Below, in pieces: positions 35,708-44,976 of a stretch of 64,000 nt of DNA. The notes below the pieces were generated by a model. The model had not been told where the DNA came from. It saw only the letters and a list, made by a program, of their open reading frames with translations, and did not search any database. The DNA lies in the NCBI GenBank assembly GCA_900556555.1, contig USPF01000001.1:1-64000 (forward strand). The letters are read 5' to 3'. The stretch's first letter is position 1, and the number at the start of each line of letters is the position of its first letter. Source of the stretch: an uncultured Blautia sp. (lineage in GTDB: Bacteria; Bacillota; Clostridia; Lachnospirales; Lachnospiraceae). Made by a program: the position numbers and the translations under genes.

Positions 35708-37840
35708 TTAGAACGTCTTTCCTGTAAATACTGCCACTGATCTTGGACGCATGACAAAAGAACCATCAATTCTTATTTCTTGTCCTTCCGGATAACAATA
35801 TCTTCCTTCCCCGTCTCCATAAGTATTCACACTTAAATACCAGGAACCTCTCTTGTGAAGATCCGGCAAGGTAATCTCCACATCCTCCCAGTAAGTATTC
35901 AGTGAAATATACACCAGGTCATCTTCCCCTTTTTTCTTATCATAACCGGCAAAGCTGACCGCAAAGGTTCTGGTTCCATCCGGGAGGTTGGTGTTCTCTG
36001 CCCGCACATCGTGGGCATGAATCGGCTCCATCCCACAAACAGCATTTGGAAGTTTCTTTCTGATGACAGCATGCTTGTGTCTGTATGCAATCATAAATTT
36101 GAAAAACTCGAATAAATCTCTGTTTTTTTCCAGGCATGTCCAGTCAAGCCATGAAATCTCATTATCCTGACAGTAAGAATTATTATTTCCATACTGGGTG
36201 TTACCAAATTCGTCTCCGGCCAGAAACATAGGTGTTCCCCTGCTGCACATCAAAAGAGCACAGGCATTGCGGATCATCCGATAACGGAGTTTCAAAACTT
36301 CTGGATCACTGGTATCCCCCTCTGCCCCACAGTTCCAGCTCCTGTTATCATTTGCCCCGTCTGTGTTATTCCAGCCATTATTTTCATTGTGCTTGTCATT
36401 ATATGAATATAAGTCATACAGGGTAAAACCATCATGGCAGGTAAAGAAATTAATGGAAGAATTATAGCCGACATAGTCTCTATTATCATTCACCGTCAGC
36501 CCTCCATACATATCACCGGAGCCACAAATCCTCCAGGCCGCATTCCAGGCTTCCCAGTTTTCTCCTTTGAGATATCCTCTCATGGTATCCCTGTATTTTC
36601 CATTCCATTCTGCCCACCGTCTTCCTGCAGGAAAACTGCCGACCTGGTACAGGCCGCCTGCATCCCAGGCTTCTGCAATAAGTTTTACATTGCTTAACAC
36701 TGGGTCATTGGCCAAACTTTCCAAAAGCGGCGGATTGTTCATCGGGGAACCATTGGCATTTCTTCCCAAAATACTTGCAAGATCAAAGCGGAAACCATCC
36801 ACCCGGTAACTCACAGTCCAATAGCGGAGACATTCCAGGATCATCTGTCTTACAATGGGATGATTACAGTTCAAAGTATTGCCGCATCCGCTGAAATTAT
36901 AGTAATTTCCATCTGGAGTGAGCATATAATACAGGTTGTTATCCATTCCTTTAAAGCAGAATACAGGCCCCTTCTCATTTCCTTCTGCTGTGTGATTAAA
37001 CACAACATCCAGAATCACTTCAATGTGATTTTCATGAAGCTCTTTGATCAGTTCCTTTAACTCTGTTCCTTCCTGATTATACTCATCCTGTGCAATATAA
37101 CTGGTATTCGGTGCAAAGAAACTAACGGTATTATAACCCCAGTATTCCAGAAGCTTCTGCCCATTGACTTCCCTGGCATTCATGGTCTCATCAAATTCAA
37201 AAATCGGCATCAGCTCTACTGCATTGACCCCCAACTCCTTTAAATACGGGATTTTCTCCCGCAGCCCTTCAAAGGTTCCTCTATGCTTTACCTTCGAAGA
37301 CGGATGCTGGGTAAACCCTCTTACGTGGAGCTCATAGATGACCAGATCACACAAGTCTTTATGGGATTGTTTTCTTTCCCCCCAGTCGAAGATATCTTTT
37401 AATACTCTGGCATGATAGGCACCTTGTTTCCGCTCACCCCAGATTCTCTGGCCTGCAACCACTCTGGCGTATGGATCTAAAAGCACGTTATTTTTATCAA
37501 AAAGCAATCCCTTCTTTGGTTTGTTCGGCCCATCAATGCGGTATGCATATTCAAAATCTTCCACATTGAGATCATAAACAATCATGGAGTACACATCCCC
37601 AATCTTATATGCCTCCGGGAAAGGCAGCACTGCATAAGGTTCTTCCTCGCCTCTGTGAAACAGCAAAAGCTCGCAGGATGTTCCATTGTGAGTATGAACC
37701 GTAAAACTGACTCCATTCGGCAGTGCAGTCGCACCATTTACATCAAACATGCCGGGCCGCACTTGAAACCCGTCAATCTCTGCCATTGGATTGACGGAAA
37801 CCTCATTCTCTAGTATATATTTATGACTATAAAATTTCAC
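35708..37840 (-). CDS. glgX: Glycogen debranching protein (GH13_11, GlgX/TreX type)
   Basis: A 710-residue enzyme that hydrolyses alpha-1,6 branches. An N-terminal CBM48 (FQVRPGMFDVNGA) precedes the GH13 barrel with DVVFNHT, GFRFDLAS (nucleophile Asp), AEAWD (acid Glu) and FFTCHDG. The start is GTG at 37840, with GGGAG 8 nt upstream. It follows cdd by only 12 bp, an unusual partner for glycogen breakdown. Confidence 0.92.
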   Translation of the reverse strand: MKFYSHKYILENEVSVNPMAEIDGFQVRPGMFDVNGATALPNGVSFTVHTHNGTSCELLLFHRGEEEPYAVLPFPEAYKIGDVYSMIVYDLNVEDFEYAYRIDGPNKPKKGLLFDKNNVLLDPYARVVAGQRIWGERKQGAYHARVLKDIFDWGERKQSHKDLCDLVIYELHVRGFTQHPSSKVKHRGTFEGLREKIPYLKELGVNAVELMPIFEFDETMNAREVNGQKLLEYWGYNTVSFFAPNTSYIAQDEYNQEGTELKELIKELHENHIEVILDVVFNHTAEGNEKGPVFCFKGMDNNLYYMLTPDGNYYNFSGCGNTLNCNHPIVRQMILECLRYWTVSYRVDGFRFDLASILGRNANGSPMNNPPLLESLANDPVLSNVKLIAEAWDAGGLYQVGSFPAGRRWAEWNGKYRDTMRGYLKGENWEAWNAAWRICGSGDMYGGLTVNDNRDYVGYNSSINFFTCHDGFTLYDLYSYNDKHNENNGWNNTDGANDNRSWNCGAEGDTSDPEVLKLRYRMIRNACALLMCSRGTPMFLAGDEFGNTQYGNNNSYCQDNEISWLDWTCLEKNRDLFEFFKFMIAYRHKHAVIRKKLPNAVCGMEPIHAHDVRAENTNLPDGTRTFAVSFAGYDKKKGEDDLVYISLNTYWEDVEITLPDLHKRGSWYLSVNTYGDGEGRYCYPEGQEIRIDGSFVMRPRSVAVFTGKTF

Positions 37841-37852
37841 AATTCTTCTCCC

Positions 37853-38278
37853 TTACTTCTCTAAGTTTTTACCAGAAAACCCCAATGGAAGCAATTCCTC
37901 CAGGGTATATTCCTGCCAGCTTCCATCTCCCTTTCCCAGTAATACCAGAAAAGTCTCCGGCTCGCAAAATTCTCTCAAAACCTGACGGCAGACTCCGCAA
38001 GGTGCTGCAATCTCCCTGGGAGGTTCCAGTCCCGGCCCTCCGGCAATGGCAATGGCGTCAAACTCCTGAATTCCTTCCGAAACAGCCTTAAACACAGCCG
38101 TGCGCTCTGCACAATTGGTCGGTCCATACGCAGCATTTTCAATATTACAACCAGTAACAATGTCTCCGTTTCTGCAAAGAAGCGCTGCTCCCACCCGGAA
38201 GTCCGAATACGGTGCATAGGAATAGGCTCTTGCCTCCAGAGCCTTTGCCACCAGTTCCTGTTTCATCTCCTCTGTCAT
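37853..38278 (-). CDS. cdd: Cytidine deaminase
   Basis: A 141-residue tetrameric-type enzyme that turns cytidine into uridine. Zinc is bound by Cys56, Cys94 and Cys97, and Glu58 in NCAERTA is the catalytic base; [10 protein letters not shown] is the substrate motif. Its start overlaps the end of udp by 4 bp, so the two salvage steps are translationally coupled. Confidence 0.94.
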   Translation of the reverse strand: MTEEMKQELVAKALEARAYSYAPYSDFRVGAALLCRNGDIVTGCNIENAAYGPTNCAERTAVFKAVSEGIQEFDAIAIAGGPGLEPPREIAAPCGVCRQVLREFCEPETFLVLLGKGDGSWQEYTLEELLPLGFSGKNLEK

Positions 38279-39057
38279 CTTCCCTCTCTGTCCTTTCTGA
38301 TCAGAATTTTCAGTGCCTCCACAGCTACCCCAATAGCTGCCTCCGTCTCATGTACAATCGGATTTTCCAGTCCTGCTCTGTCCCTCTCCTGATTTCCGAT
38401 CACAAGAAAATCAGAGCCTGCCCGGACTTTTAGATAAGATGCAACTACGAATAATGCTGCTGATTCCATCTCGGAAGCCTTACATCCAAGACGTTTCCAT
38501 GCCTCCCACTTGTTCAGCAGCTCATAGCTTACTGGTTTTGTTTCCGGTTCATGCTGCCCGTAAAAAGCATCTTTACATTGTACAATTCCTGTATGGTAAG
38601 AATACCCGCACGCTTTTGCGGCTTCCACCAGAGCATTGGTCACATCCAGATCTGCCACTGCCGGGAATTCAATGGGTGCGTATTCTTTGCTGGTTCCTTC
38701 TGCACGGATAGCCCCGGTTGCTATGACGATATCCCCGCCTTTTACCTCTATATCGATACCGCCACAGGTTCCTACCCTGATAAACGTATCCGCACCGCAC
38801 CGGACCAGTTCTTCCATGGCAATGGATGCAGACGGACCACCGATTCCTGTGGAAGTGACGCTGACCTTTTCCCCGTCAAGATACCCTGTGTAGGTGACGT
38901 ATTCCCTGCTGTCAGCCATAAGCCTTGGCTGTTCAAAATGTTCTGCAATCTTTGCACATCGTTTAGGGTCTCCCGGCAGAATCACATAACGGCCTACATC
39001 TCCCGGACGAAGCTGCAAATGATACTGTAAATCAATTTCTCCTGAATAATTTTGCAT
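38275..39057 (-). CDS. udp: Uridine phosphorylase
   Basis: A 260-residue PNP-family enzyme that splits uridine into uracil and ribose-1-phosphate. [16 protein letters not shown] is the phosphate-binding start, [13 protein letters not shown] [13 protein letters not shown] is the core, and [15 protein letters not shown] carries the Glu-Met-Glu ribose motif. The ATG at 39057 has AAGAGGTG upstream. The product ribose-1-phosphate feeds DeoB. Confidence 0.92.
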   Translation of the reverse strand: MQNYSGEIDLQYHLQLRPGDVGRYVILPGDPKRCAKIAEHFEQPRLMADSREYVTYTGYLDGEKVSVTSTGIGGPSASIAMEELVRCGADTFIRVGTCGGIDIEVKGGDIVIATGAIRAEGTSKEYAPIEFPAVADLDVTNALVEAAKACGYSYHTGIVQCKDAFYGQHEPETKPVSYELLNKWEAWKRLGCKASEMESAALFVVASYLKVRAGSDFLVIGNQERDRAGLENPIVHETEAAIGVAVEALKILIRKDREGR

Positions 39058-39115
39058 AAAAATCACCTCTTCTTTCTTCTCTCATGCTGTATATGCTGTT
39101 TTTATTATACTTGAA

Positions 39116-39165
39116 AAAAAGCCTTTTGACACCTTTTTATGAAAATTCGTGCCAAAAGACTTTTT
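39116..39165 (-). terminator. Terminator of the TRAP transporter operon side
   Basis: AAAAAGCCTTTTG pairs with CAAAAGACTTTTT, with CAC/GTG closing the loop. It lies just beyond the stop of the DctM-DctP gene and upstream of udp. Confidence 0.75.
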
Positions 39166-39191
39166 ATGTATTCATTATTTTCTTAGTTTCC

Positions 39192-41531
39192 TTATTTTAG
39201 AGAATCTACCAGTTCCTGTGCATCCTCATAACCTTGTTTTTTCAGTTCCTCCACGAACCAAGCTTCTACTCCCTGTACTGCATCTTTGAAGGAATCTACA
39301 TTGATATCCTCTGTTTCTGTAATGGTCACACCATCCTCTGTGTTCCATCTTTCTTTGATTTCATCGTCTCCGGCACGGTTGATTTCTCTTTCATACTGCA
39401 CCGCCTTCTGTCCGATCTCATCCACCACTTCCTGCTGCTCTGGTGTCAGTGCGTCATAGACATCCTGATTGATACAGAAAAACAGACAGTCATAAATAGA
39501 ATTCCACATAGAACAATATTTCTGTACCTCCTGCACACTGGCCGCATCAATGGCTGGCAATGGATTTTCCTGACCATCCACGGTTCCCTGCTGCAATGCG
39601 GTGTAGGTTTCAGACCAGTTCATATTGGTGGCATCTGCTCCCCAGCGTTTATAACATTCCATTAACAAATTGGAACCTGCTACACGGACTTTCAGATTCT
39701 TCATGTCTTCCACACTTGTAACAGCCCTCTGGGAATTGGTAAGCTGGCGGAATCCGTTCTCCGCAATTCCCATACAGTGAAGCCCGTACTCTTCCAGAAT
39801 GTCTTTCAGCATATCTCCTGCTTTTCCATCCAGCTTTTCATCTGCATCTTCTACGGATTCAAAATTAAACGGCATGGAAACCACATTAAATCTTGGATCA
39901 AAGGCAGAATAAATCAGGTTAGAATGCATGGAAATCTGCACCGGGTCTCCTTCCATCAACGCCTGAATACCCTCTGACTGGTTTCCATTGGTAAGCTGAT
40001 CTGCTGCATAGACTTCTACATGAACCTTGCCGCCTGTGGCTTTTTCCATGAGCTTTCCAAACTGTTCCCCTGCCTGTGCCCAGGTACTGTTCTCTGTAGT
40101 AGAACAGGTGAAGTTCCAGGTCTGTTCTTCCCATCCCAGGTCACTGTAATCTCTAATTTCATCAAAAGAAGGATTTTCTTCCTGGTGTTCTTCACCTTCT
40201 GCACTTCCTTTGGACACTTTTCCTGTGTAAGATTTTCCTGCAAAAACTTCCGGCAGGCAGGTAGAAATCTTAGGTACATAAGTAATCAGCAAAAGCACGG
40301 CCACAGACGCTGCAATCATAGGAATAACCGCCTTTGAAATCTGCTGTAACGTCACTTCCAGACCCTTTTTGATTTTGATACTGATTGCCACAAACAGGTT
40401 CACCCCTACCGGCGGAGTTACCTGTCCGATTGCCAGGTTTACGGTCGCCATGATACCAAATGCCACCAGGTCATATCCCATAGCCTTGCACACCGGCAGC
40501 ATGATTGGAATAAAAATATACATGGCTGAGTTCGCATCAATAAAGCATCCCGCAATGAGGAAAATCACATTTACAATTAAAAGGAACGTAAACTGATTAT
40601 GCGCAAGTGCAGACAACAGATTCGAAGCTGCTGTGGAAATACCAAACTTGGTACATACATAAGAAAACAAAGACGCACAAGCCACAATCAACATAATTCC
40701 ACCTGTAGTCTTTGCAGAATCCACAAAGATGTCCACCAGGTCTCTCCATTTTACTTCACGATAAATTACCATACCAACAAAAAGCCCATATACCACAGAC
40801 ACTGCGGCAGCTTCTGTAGGAGTGAAAATTCCTCCATAAATACCCCCAAGGATAATAACAGGCATCAAAAATCCCCAGAAAGCATCCCCAAAGGCTTTCA
40901 TCCGTTCCCCCCAGGTTGCCTTTTCCATGGTTGGCTGGATTCCTTTTTTCCGCACTTCAATCATAACTACAAGCACAAGTGCAAGCCCCATTAAAATTCC
41001 GGGGATAATTCCACCTGCAAACATATCTGCAATGGAAACTCCTGTAATGGAGGCATATACCACGAATGCAATACTTGGCGGTATGACAATGGCAATGGAA
41101 CTGGAGGTCGCCATGAGAGCCGTTGAAAAAGGTGCTGAAAATCCACCTTCCTCCACCATTGCCGGAATCAGGACTGCTCCAAGAGCTGCCACCGTAGCAG
41201 GGCCGGATCCGGAGATTGCACCAAAAAAGCATGCAACAATAACACATACAATGGCAATTCCGCCTCTTCTGTGTCCTACACAGGTATTTACAAACTTAAT
41301 CAGTCTCTTGGAAATTCCGGCTTTTGCCATAATATTTCCTGACAATACAAAAAATGGAATTGCCAGAAGAAGAAATTTACTGATACCGGAATACATATTG
41401 GTTGCCACAATGGTAAGAGAAGTTCCGGAATACAAGATTGCACACACGGAAGACAGTCCCAGACAAATGGCAATCGGTACATTTAAAATCAAAAATACAA
41501 AAAAGGATAAAAATAATACTGCACTGACCAT
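39192..41531 (-). CDS. TRAP transporter large permease fused to its substrate-binding protein (DctM-DctP)
   Basis: A 779-residue fusion. Residues 1 to about 425 are a complete DctM permease (GAISGSGPATVAALG, IVIPPSIAFVVYA, GIFTPTEAAAVS, GQVTPPVGVNLF). After the last helix and an acidic linker (about 428-460), residues 462-779 form a DctP solute-binding protein (EQFGKLMEKATGGKVHVEVY, the carboxylate-binding region LKVRVAGSNLL, and GTVDGQENP). The binding protein has no signal peptide of its own, so it is tethered outside by the permease. It is cotranscribed with dctQ under an isoleucine T-box. Confidence 0.9.
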   Translation of the reverse strand: MVSAVLFLSFFVFLILNVPIAICLGLSSVCAILYSGTSLTIVATNMYSGISKFLLLAIPFFVLSGNIMAKAGISKRLIKFVNTCVGHRRGGIAIVCVIVACFFGAISGSGPATVAALGAVLIPAMVEEGGFSAPFSTALMATSSSIAIVIPPSIAFVVYASITGVSIADMFAGGIIPGILMGLALVLVVMIEVRKKGIQPTMEKATWGERMKAFGDAFWGFLMPVIILGGIYGGIFTPTEAAAVSVVYGLFVGMVIYREVKWRDLVDIFVDSAKTTGGIMLIVACASLFSYVCTKFGISTAASNLLSALAHNQFTFLLIVNVIFLIAGCFIDANSAMYIFIPIMLPVCKAMGYDLVAFGIMATVNLAIGQVTPPVGVNLFVAISIKIKKGLEVTLQQISKAVIPMIAASVAVLLLITYVPKISTCLPEVFAGKSYTGKVSKGSAEGEEHQEENPSFDEIRDYSDLGWEEQTWNFTCSTTENSTWAQAGEQFGKLMEKATGGKVHVEVYAADQLTNGNQSEGIQALMEGDPVQISMHSNLIYSAFDPRFNVVSMPFNFESVEDADEKLDGKAGDMLKDILEEYGLHCMGIAENGFRQLTNSQRAVTSVEDMKNLKVRVAGSNLLMECYKRWGADATNMNWSETYTALQQGTVDGQENPLPAIDAASVQEVQKYCSMWNSIYDCLFFCINQDVYDALTPEQQEVVDEIGQKAVQYEREINRAGDDEIKERWNTEDGVTITETEDINVDSFKDAVQGVEAWFVEELKKQGYEDAQELVDSLK

Positions 41532-41534
41532 TTT

Positions 41535-42041
41535 CTATGCCTCCTCCTTTTTCTTAGCGTATTTGAAATCTGTGCATACATCCACACAATATTCGATAAA
41601 ATGCAATACCATACAGCCTGCTCCTATGGGTACGAAGGACCAAAAAATCCATTCCGGCCAGTTAAGCACAAAGGTTCTTTTTCCATTTTCCAGCTGGGTG
41701 AGCACCTTATCCATACCATACTTAAACAAAATGGCTGTGAATATCACTGCCAAAACAGTAATGAGCACTGCAATGGGCTTTCTGGTCTTTTCAGGCAGGC
41801 GGTCTGTCAAAAGAGGCAGGCTCACCAGCTCACCCTCCCGGCATGCAAGAGCGGCAGCCACCAGAGTGATCAATACAAACACAGCCACCACAAGTTCTTC
41901 TGTAAAAGACCAGGAGCGGTGCAGCACCTTTCTGGACAATACATTTCCGACGGTAAGGACAAGAATCAACAAGGTTGACAGCACTAAGGTCCATTTTTCC
42001 AGTCCCGCTATGATGTCCATGACTTTCTTGTAAAACTTCAT
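41535..42041 (-). CDS. TRAP transporter small permease (DctQ)
   Basis: A 168-residue protein with four membrane helices. TVGNVLSRKVLHRSWSFTEE contains the conserved DctQ N-R-SW motif of the first loop. The ATG at 42041 has AAGGAGG 9 nt upstream; the longer in-frame start at 42101 would lie in the T-box terminator and is rejected. It precedes the DctM-DctP gene by 3 bp. Confidence 0.92.
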   Translation of the reverse strand: MKFYKKVMDIIAGLEKWTLVLSTLLILVLTVGNVLSRKVLHRSWSFTEELVVAVFVLITLVAAALACREGELVSLPLLTDRLPEKTRKPIAVLITVLAVIFTAILFKYGMDKVLTQLENGKRTFVLNWPEWIFWSFVPIGAGCMVLHFIEYCVDVCTDFKYAKKKEEA

Positions 42042-42086
42042 GATTAGGTTCCTCCTTCTTTCTTCGGCAAAGGTTCTTAATTGGAT

Positions 42087-42373
42087 AAAAAAATCCCCCA
42101 CAGCATTTCGCTGTGAGGGACGGACAAATCCGCGATACCACCCTGCATTCCCCGGCAGTCACCTCCCGGGACTCTTTCAACATACATTCATATGTGTTTC
42201 CTGTAACGTGGAACAGACGGTAATGCTTACTTGGAAATTTCCTCTCCTGTTCAGCCTTACTTCTCTGAGACGATATTCGCAAAATCCCGGAATACTGCGT
42301 TTCACCAGCCGCCAGCTCTCTGAAATTCCAGAACTTCCTACTTTTTCTCTTCACCGAATTTTTATAATTAATT
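42087..42373 (-). ncRNA. T-box leader, predicted isoleucine specificity (specifier AUC)
   Basis: On the minus strand the leader carries the stem I signs AAAAGTAGG, AGAGAGCTGG and GGCTGGTGAAACGC, and the T-box AGGGTGGTATCGCG (complement of 42131-42144). A terminator follows (42094-42120, 11-bp stem, then TTTTTTT to 42087). Opposite AGTA, the specifier loop reads GAAT-ATC-G; ATC (42272-42274) is isoleucine, in the GAA-N-codon format of known T-boxes. The UGGU bulge fits discriminator A of tRNA-Ile. Confidence 0.92.
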
Positions 42374-42379
42374 TATTAA

Positions 42380-42408
42380 ATTTTAACTCTTTTTCTTTGG
42401 TTCGTCAA
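42380..42408 (-). promoter_or_regulatory. Promoter of the T-box/TRAP operon
   Basis: TTGACG (42403-42408), a 17-bp spacer and TAAAAT (42380-42385) on the minus strand. Confidence 0.7.
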
Positions 42409-42520
42409 TACTTTAAAGAGAAAAATCATATATCTATTTGTTATATCTCCCATAGCTTTTTTCTATATTTCCTTTTGTATAAATTTACCTATTTTTCCGA
42501 TTTTTTGTACAGAAAAATAG

Positions 42521-42550
42521 TTGACAAATAACAAGTCCAACCACTATAAT
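42521..42550 (+). promoter_or_regulatory. Promoter of ilvB-ilvN
   Basis: TTGACA (42521-42526), an 18-bp spacer and TATAAT (42545-42550). The expected start is near 42557. Confidence 0.75.
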
Positions 42551-42616
42551 ACAAATAACTTTAACAAAATATAGTGATAAAACACTGTGACAGGAGAAGT
42601 ATAAAAAGATATCTTC

Positions 42617-42646
42617 GCCCTAAGCATTCTGGCTTGGGGCGTTTTT
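42617..42646 (+). terminator. Leader terminator/attenuator upstream of ilvB
   Basis: GCCCTAAGC / GCTTGGGGC (one U-G pair), a 6-nt loop and then GTTTTT, about 60 nt after the promoter and 28 nt before the start codon. Its position means it must be read through for ilvB expression. No Ile/Leu/Val-rich leader peptide or T-box is visible, and the regulator is unknown. Confidence 0.65.
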
Positions 42647-42673
42647 GCTACAAAAAACCGCAAGGAGGGTAAC

Positions 42674-44398
42674 GTGCATATGAAACAAATATCCGGAAAC
42701 AAATTATTGGTAAAAGCATTAAAAGAAGAAGGTGTAGAAGTACTCTTCGGCTATCCGGGAGCATGCACCATTGACATCAGCGATGAATTATACAAACAAA
42801 GCGGCATTGATATTGTACTGCCAAGGCATGAACAGGCTCTTGTTCATGAAGCAGATGCCTACGCAAGAACCACAGGAAAGGTTGGTGTCTGTCTGGTAAC
42901 CAGCGGTCCCGGGGCAACAAACCTTGTAACCGGGCTTGCCACTGCAAACTATGACAGTGTTCCTCTGGTATGCTTTACCGGACAGGTTGCCAGACATCTC
43001 ATTGGAAATGATGCCTTCCAGGAAGTAGATATCGTAGGCATCACCAGAAGCATCACCAAATACGGCATTACAGTCCGGAACCGTGAAGATTTAGGCCGCA
43101 TCATCAAAGAAGCCTTTTACATTGCCAGGACAGGACGGCCTGGCCCTGTTCTTATTGACCTTCCGAAAGATGTTATGGCAGAACTTGGAAGCCCTGAATA
43201 TCCAACATCTGTGAATATCCGTGGATACAAGCCAAACACAAGTGTTCATATCGGACAGTTAAAACGTGCCTTAAAAATACTACAGAAAGCCAAAAAACCT
43301 CTGTTTCTGGCAGGTGGCGGTGTAAATATTGCACGGGCCAATGAAATTTTTACAGAAGTAGTAGAAAAAACTCAGATTCCTGTTGTGACAACTGTTATGG
43401 GGCGTGGTGCCATTTCTACAAAAAATCCTTACTTTATCGGCAATCTTGGCATGCACGGAGCCTATGCTGCCAACATGGCTGTAAGCAACTGTGATGTCTT
43501 ATTCTCCATTGGAACACGGTTTAATGACCGCATCACAGGGAAACTCCATGCCTTTGCACCAAACGCACAGATTATCCACATAGATATTGATACAGCCTCA
43601 ATTTCCAGAAATATCCATGTTGATATCCCCATTGTAGCCGATGCAAAAGAAGCTCTTACGAAGATGGATGAATATGTAGAAACACAAAACACCCAGAAAT
43701 GGCGGGAAGAAATCCAAGGCTGGCAGGAAGAACATCCTCTGACCATGAAAAACCGCCAGCTCATGAGCCCTCTGGATATTATCTCAGAAATAAACCGCCA
43801 GTTTGAGGAATCCATTCTGGTGACAGATGTAGGACAGCATCAGATGCTGGTTTCCCAATATGCCGATATCACAGAAAAGAAACGTCTTGTTATGTCTGGT
43901 GGCCTGGGAACCATGGGATACGGACTCCCAGGTGCAATCGGTGCCAAGATTGGAAATCCTGATGTACCTGTTATTTCAATCTCCGGAGACGGCGGCATGC
44001 AGATGAACATTCAGGAAATGGCCACTGCTGTATTAGAGGAACTGCCAATCATTGCCTGTATTTTCAATAATGAGTATCTTGGTATGGTCCGCCAGTGGCA
44101 AAAACTGTTTTATGGAAAACGTTACAGCATGACAAACTTAAAAGCAGGTGCTCTTTCCCGCCGTACCGAAGGTGCCGAGTTCCCGGAATATACTCCTGAT
44201 TTTGTAAAACTGGCAGAGAGCTACGGAGCAAAAGGCATCCGGGTTACTAAAAAAGAAGAAATCGCTGCTGCCTTTGAAGAAGCAAAGAAAAATACCAAGA
44301 CCCCTACCATCATTGAATTTATCATTGACCCGGAAGAAATGGTCTATCCGATGATTAAACCGGGCGGAACCTTGGAAGATATGATTATGGATTGTTAG
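42674..44398 (+). CDS. ilvB: Acetolactate synthase, large (catalytic) subunit
   Basis: A 574-residue ThDP enzyme, the first common step of valine, leucine and isoleucine synthesis. The N-terminal GYPGACTID-type motif with the catalytic Glu (PRHEQALVHEADAYAR), and the ThDP site GDGGMQMNIQE, later closed by FNN, are intact. The start is either GTG 42674 (5 nt after GGAGG) or ATG 42680. It is followed 12 bp later by ilvN and is divergent from the T-box-controlled TRAP operon. Confidence 0.95.
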   Translation: MHMKQISGNKLLVKALKEEGVEVLFGYPGACTIDISDELYKQSGIDIVLPRHEQALVHEADAYARTTGKVGVCLVTSGPGATNLVTGLATANYDSVPLVCFTGQVARHLIGNDAFQEVDIVGITRSITKYGITVRNREDLGRIIKEAFYIARTGRPGPVLIDLPKDVMAELGSPEYPTSVNIRGYKPNTSVHIGQLKRALKILQKAKKPLFLAGGGVNIARANEIFTEVVEKTQIPVVTTVMGRGAISTKNPYFIGNLGMHGAYAANMAVSNCDVLFSIGTRFNDRITGKLHAFAPNAQIIHIDIDTASISRNIHVDIPIVADAKEALTKMDEYVETQNTQKWREEIQGWQEEHPLTMKNRQLMSPLDIISEINRQFEESILVTDVGQHQMLVSQYADITEKKRLVMSGGLGTMGYGLPGAIGAKIGNPDVPVISISGDGGMQMNIQEMATAVLEELPIIACIFNNEYLGMVRQWQKLFYGKRYSMTNLKAGALSRRTEGAEFPEYTPDFVKLAESYGAKGIRVTKKEEIAAAFEEAKKNTKTPTIIEFIIDPEEMVYPMIKPGGTLEDMIMDC

Positions 44399-44410
44399 GA
44401 GGAACCAGAC

Positions 44411-44920
44411 ATGGAAAAAGGAATGAAAAAAAGATGGATTTCACTGTATGTAGAAAATCAGGTTGGTGTTCTTTCTAAGATTTCCGGGCTTTTCTCCGGA
44501 AAATGCTACAACCTGGACAGTCTTACCGTAGGCACCACCGAAGACCCTACGGTTTCCAGAATGACCATCGCAACGGTCAGTGATGACGAAACCTTTGAGC
44601 AGATTAAAAAGCAGTTAAACCGTATGGTAGAAGTGATCAAAGTCATTGATTTCACAGATATTTTTGTCCGCATGAAAGAAATTCTTTATGTGAAAGTCAT
44701 GAACTGCTCTGCTGCTGACAAGGTAGAAGTATTTCAGATTGCAGAAACCTTCAAAGCCAGGGTCATCGACTACGGAAAAGACAGCCTTCTTCTTGAGTTT
44801 GTACAGACTGCCACCAAAAACGATGCTGTTATCAAACTCTTCAAAGAAGAGTTTAAGACCATTGAAGTGGTGCGTGGAGGAAGTGTTGGAATCGAATCTA
44901 TCAGCATGATGGAACGCTAA
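44411..44920 (+). CDS. ilvN: Acetolactate synthase, small (regulatory) subunit
   Basis: A 169-residue regulatory subunit with an N-terminal ACT domain (ISLYVENQVGVLSKISGLFS) that binds valine for feedback inhibition, and a C-terminal ALS_ss_C domain. AGGAGG precedes the ATG. It is the partner of IlvB. Confidence 0.94.
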   Translation: MEKGMKKRWISLYVENQVGVLSKISGLFSGKCYNLDSLTVGTTEDPTVSRMTIATVSDDETFEQIKKQLNRMVEVIKVIDFTDIFVRMKEILYVKVMNCSAADKVEVFQIAETFKARVIDYGKDSLLLEFVQTATKNDAVIKLFKEEFKTIEVVRGGSVGIESISMMER

Positions 44921-44923
44921 GTA

Positions 44924-44966
44924 AAAAAGACGGGTTACCGCTATATTCTACGGTACCTGTCTTTTT
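44924..44966 (+). terminator. Terminator of ilvBN (probably bidirectional)
   Basis: An AAAAAGAC...GTCTTTTT stem with ACCG/CGGT pairs and small internal mismatches, followed by TTTTTC. Confidence 0.8.
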
Positions 44967-44976
44967 CTTTGCATTT

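Noticed and set aside
40927-42033. A 368-codon plus-strand ORF opposite the TRAP genes
   Set aside because: Low-complexity antisense frame covering two unrelated real genes and their junction.
42572-42672. An ilvB leader peptide starting at GTG
   Set aside because: The frame is open but not enriched in Ile, Leu or Val and has no ribosome site.
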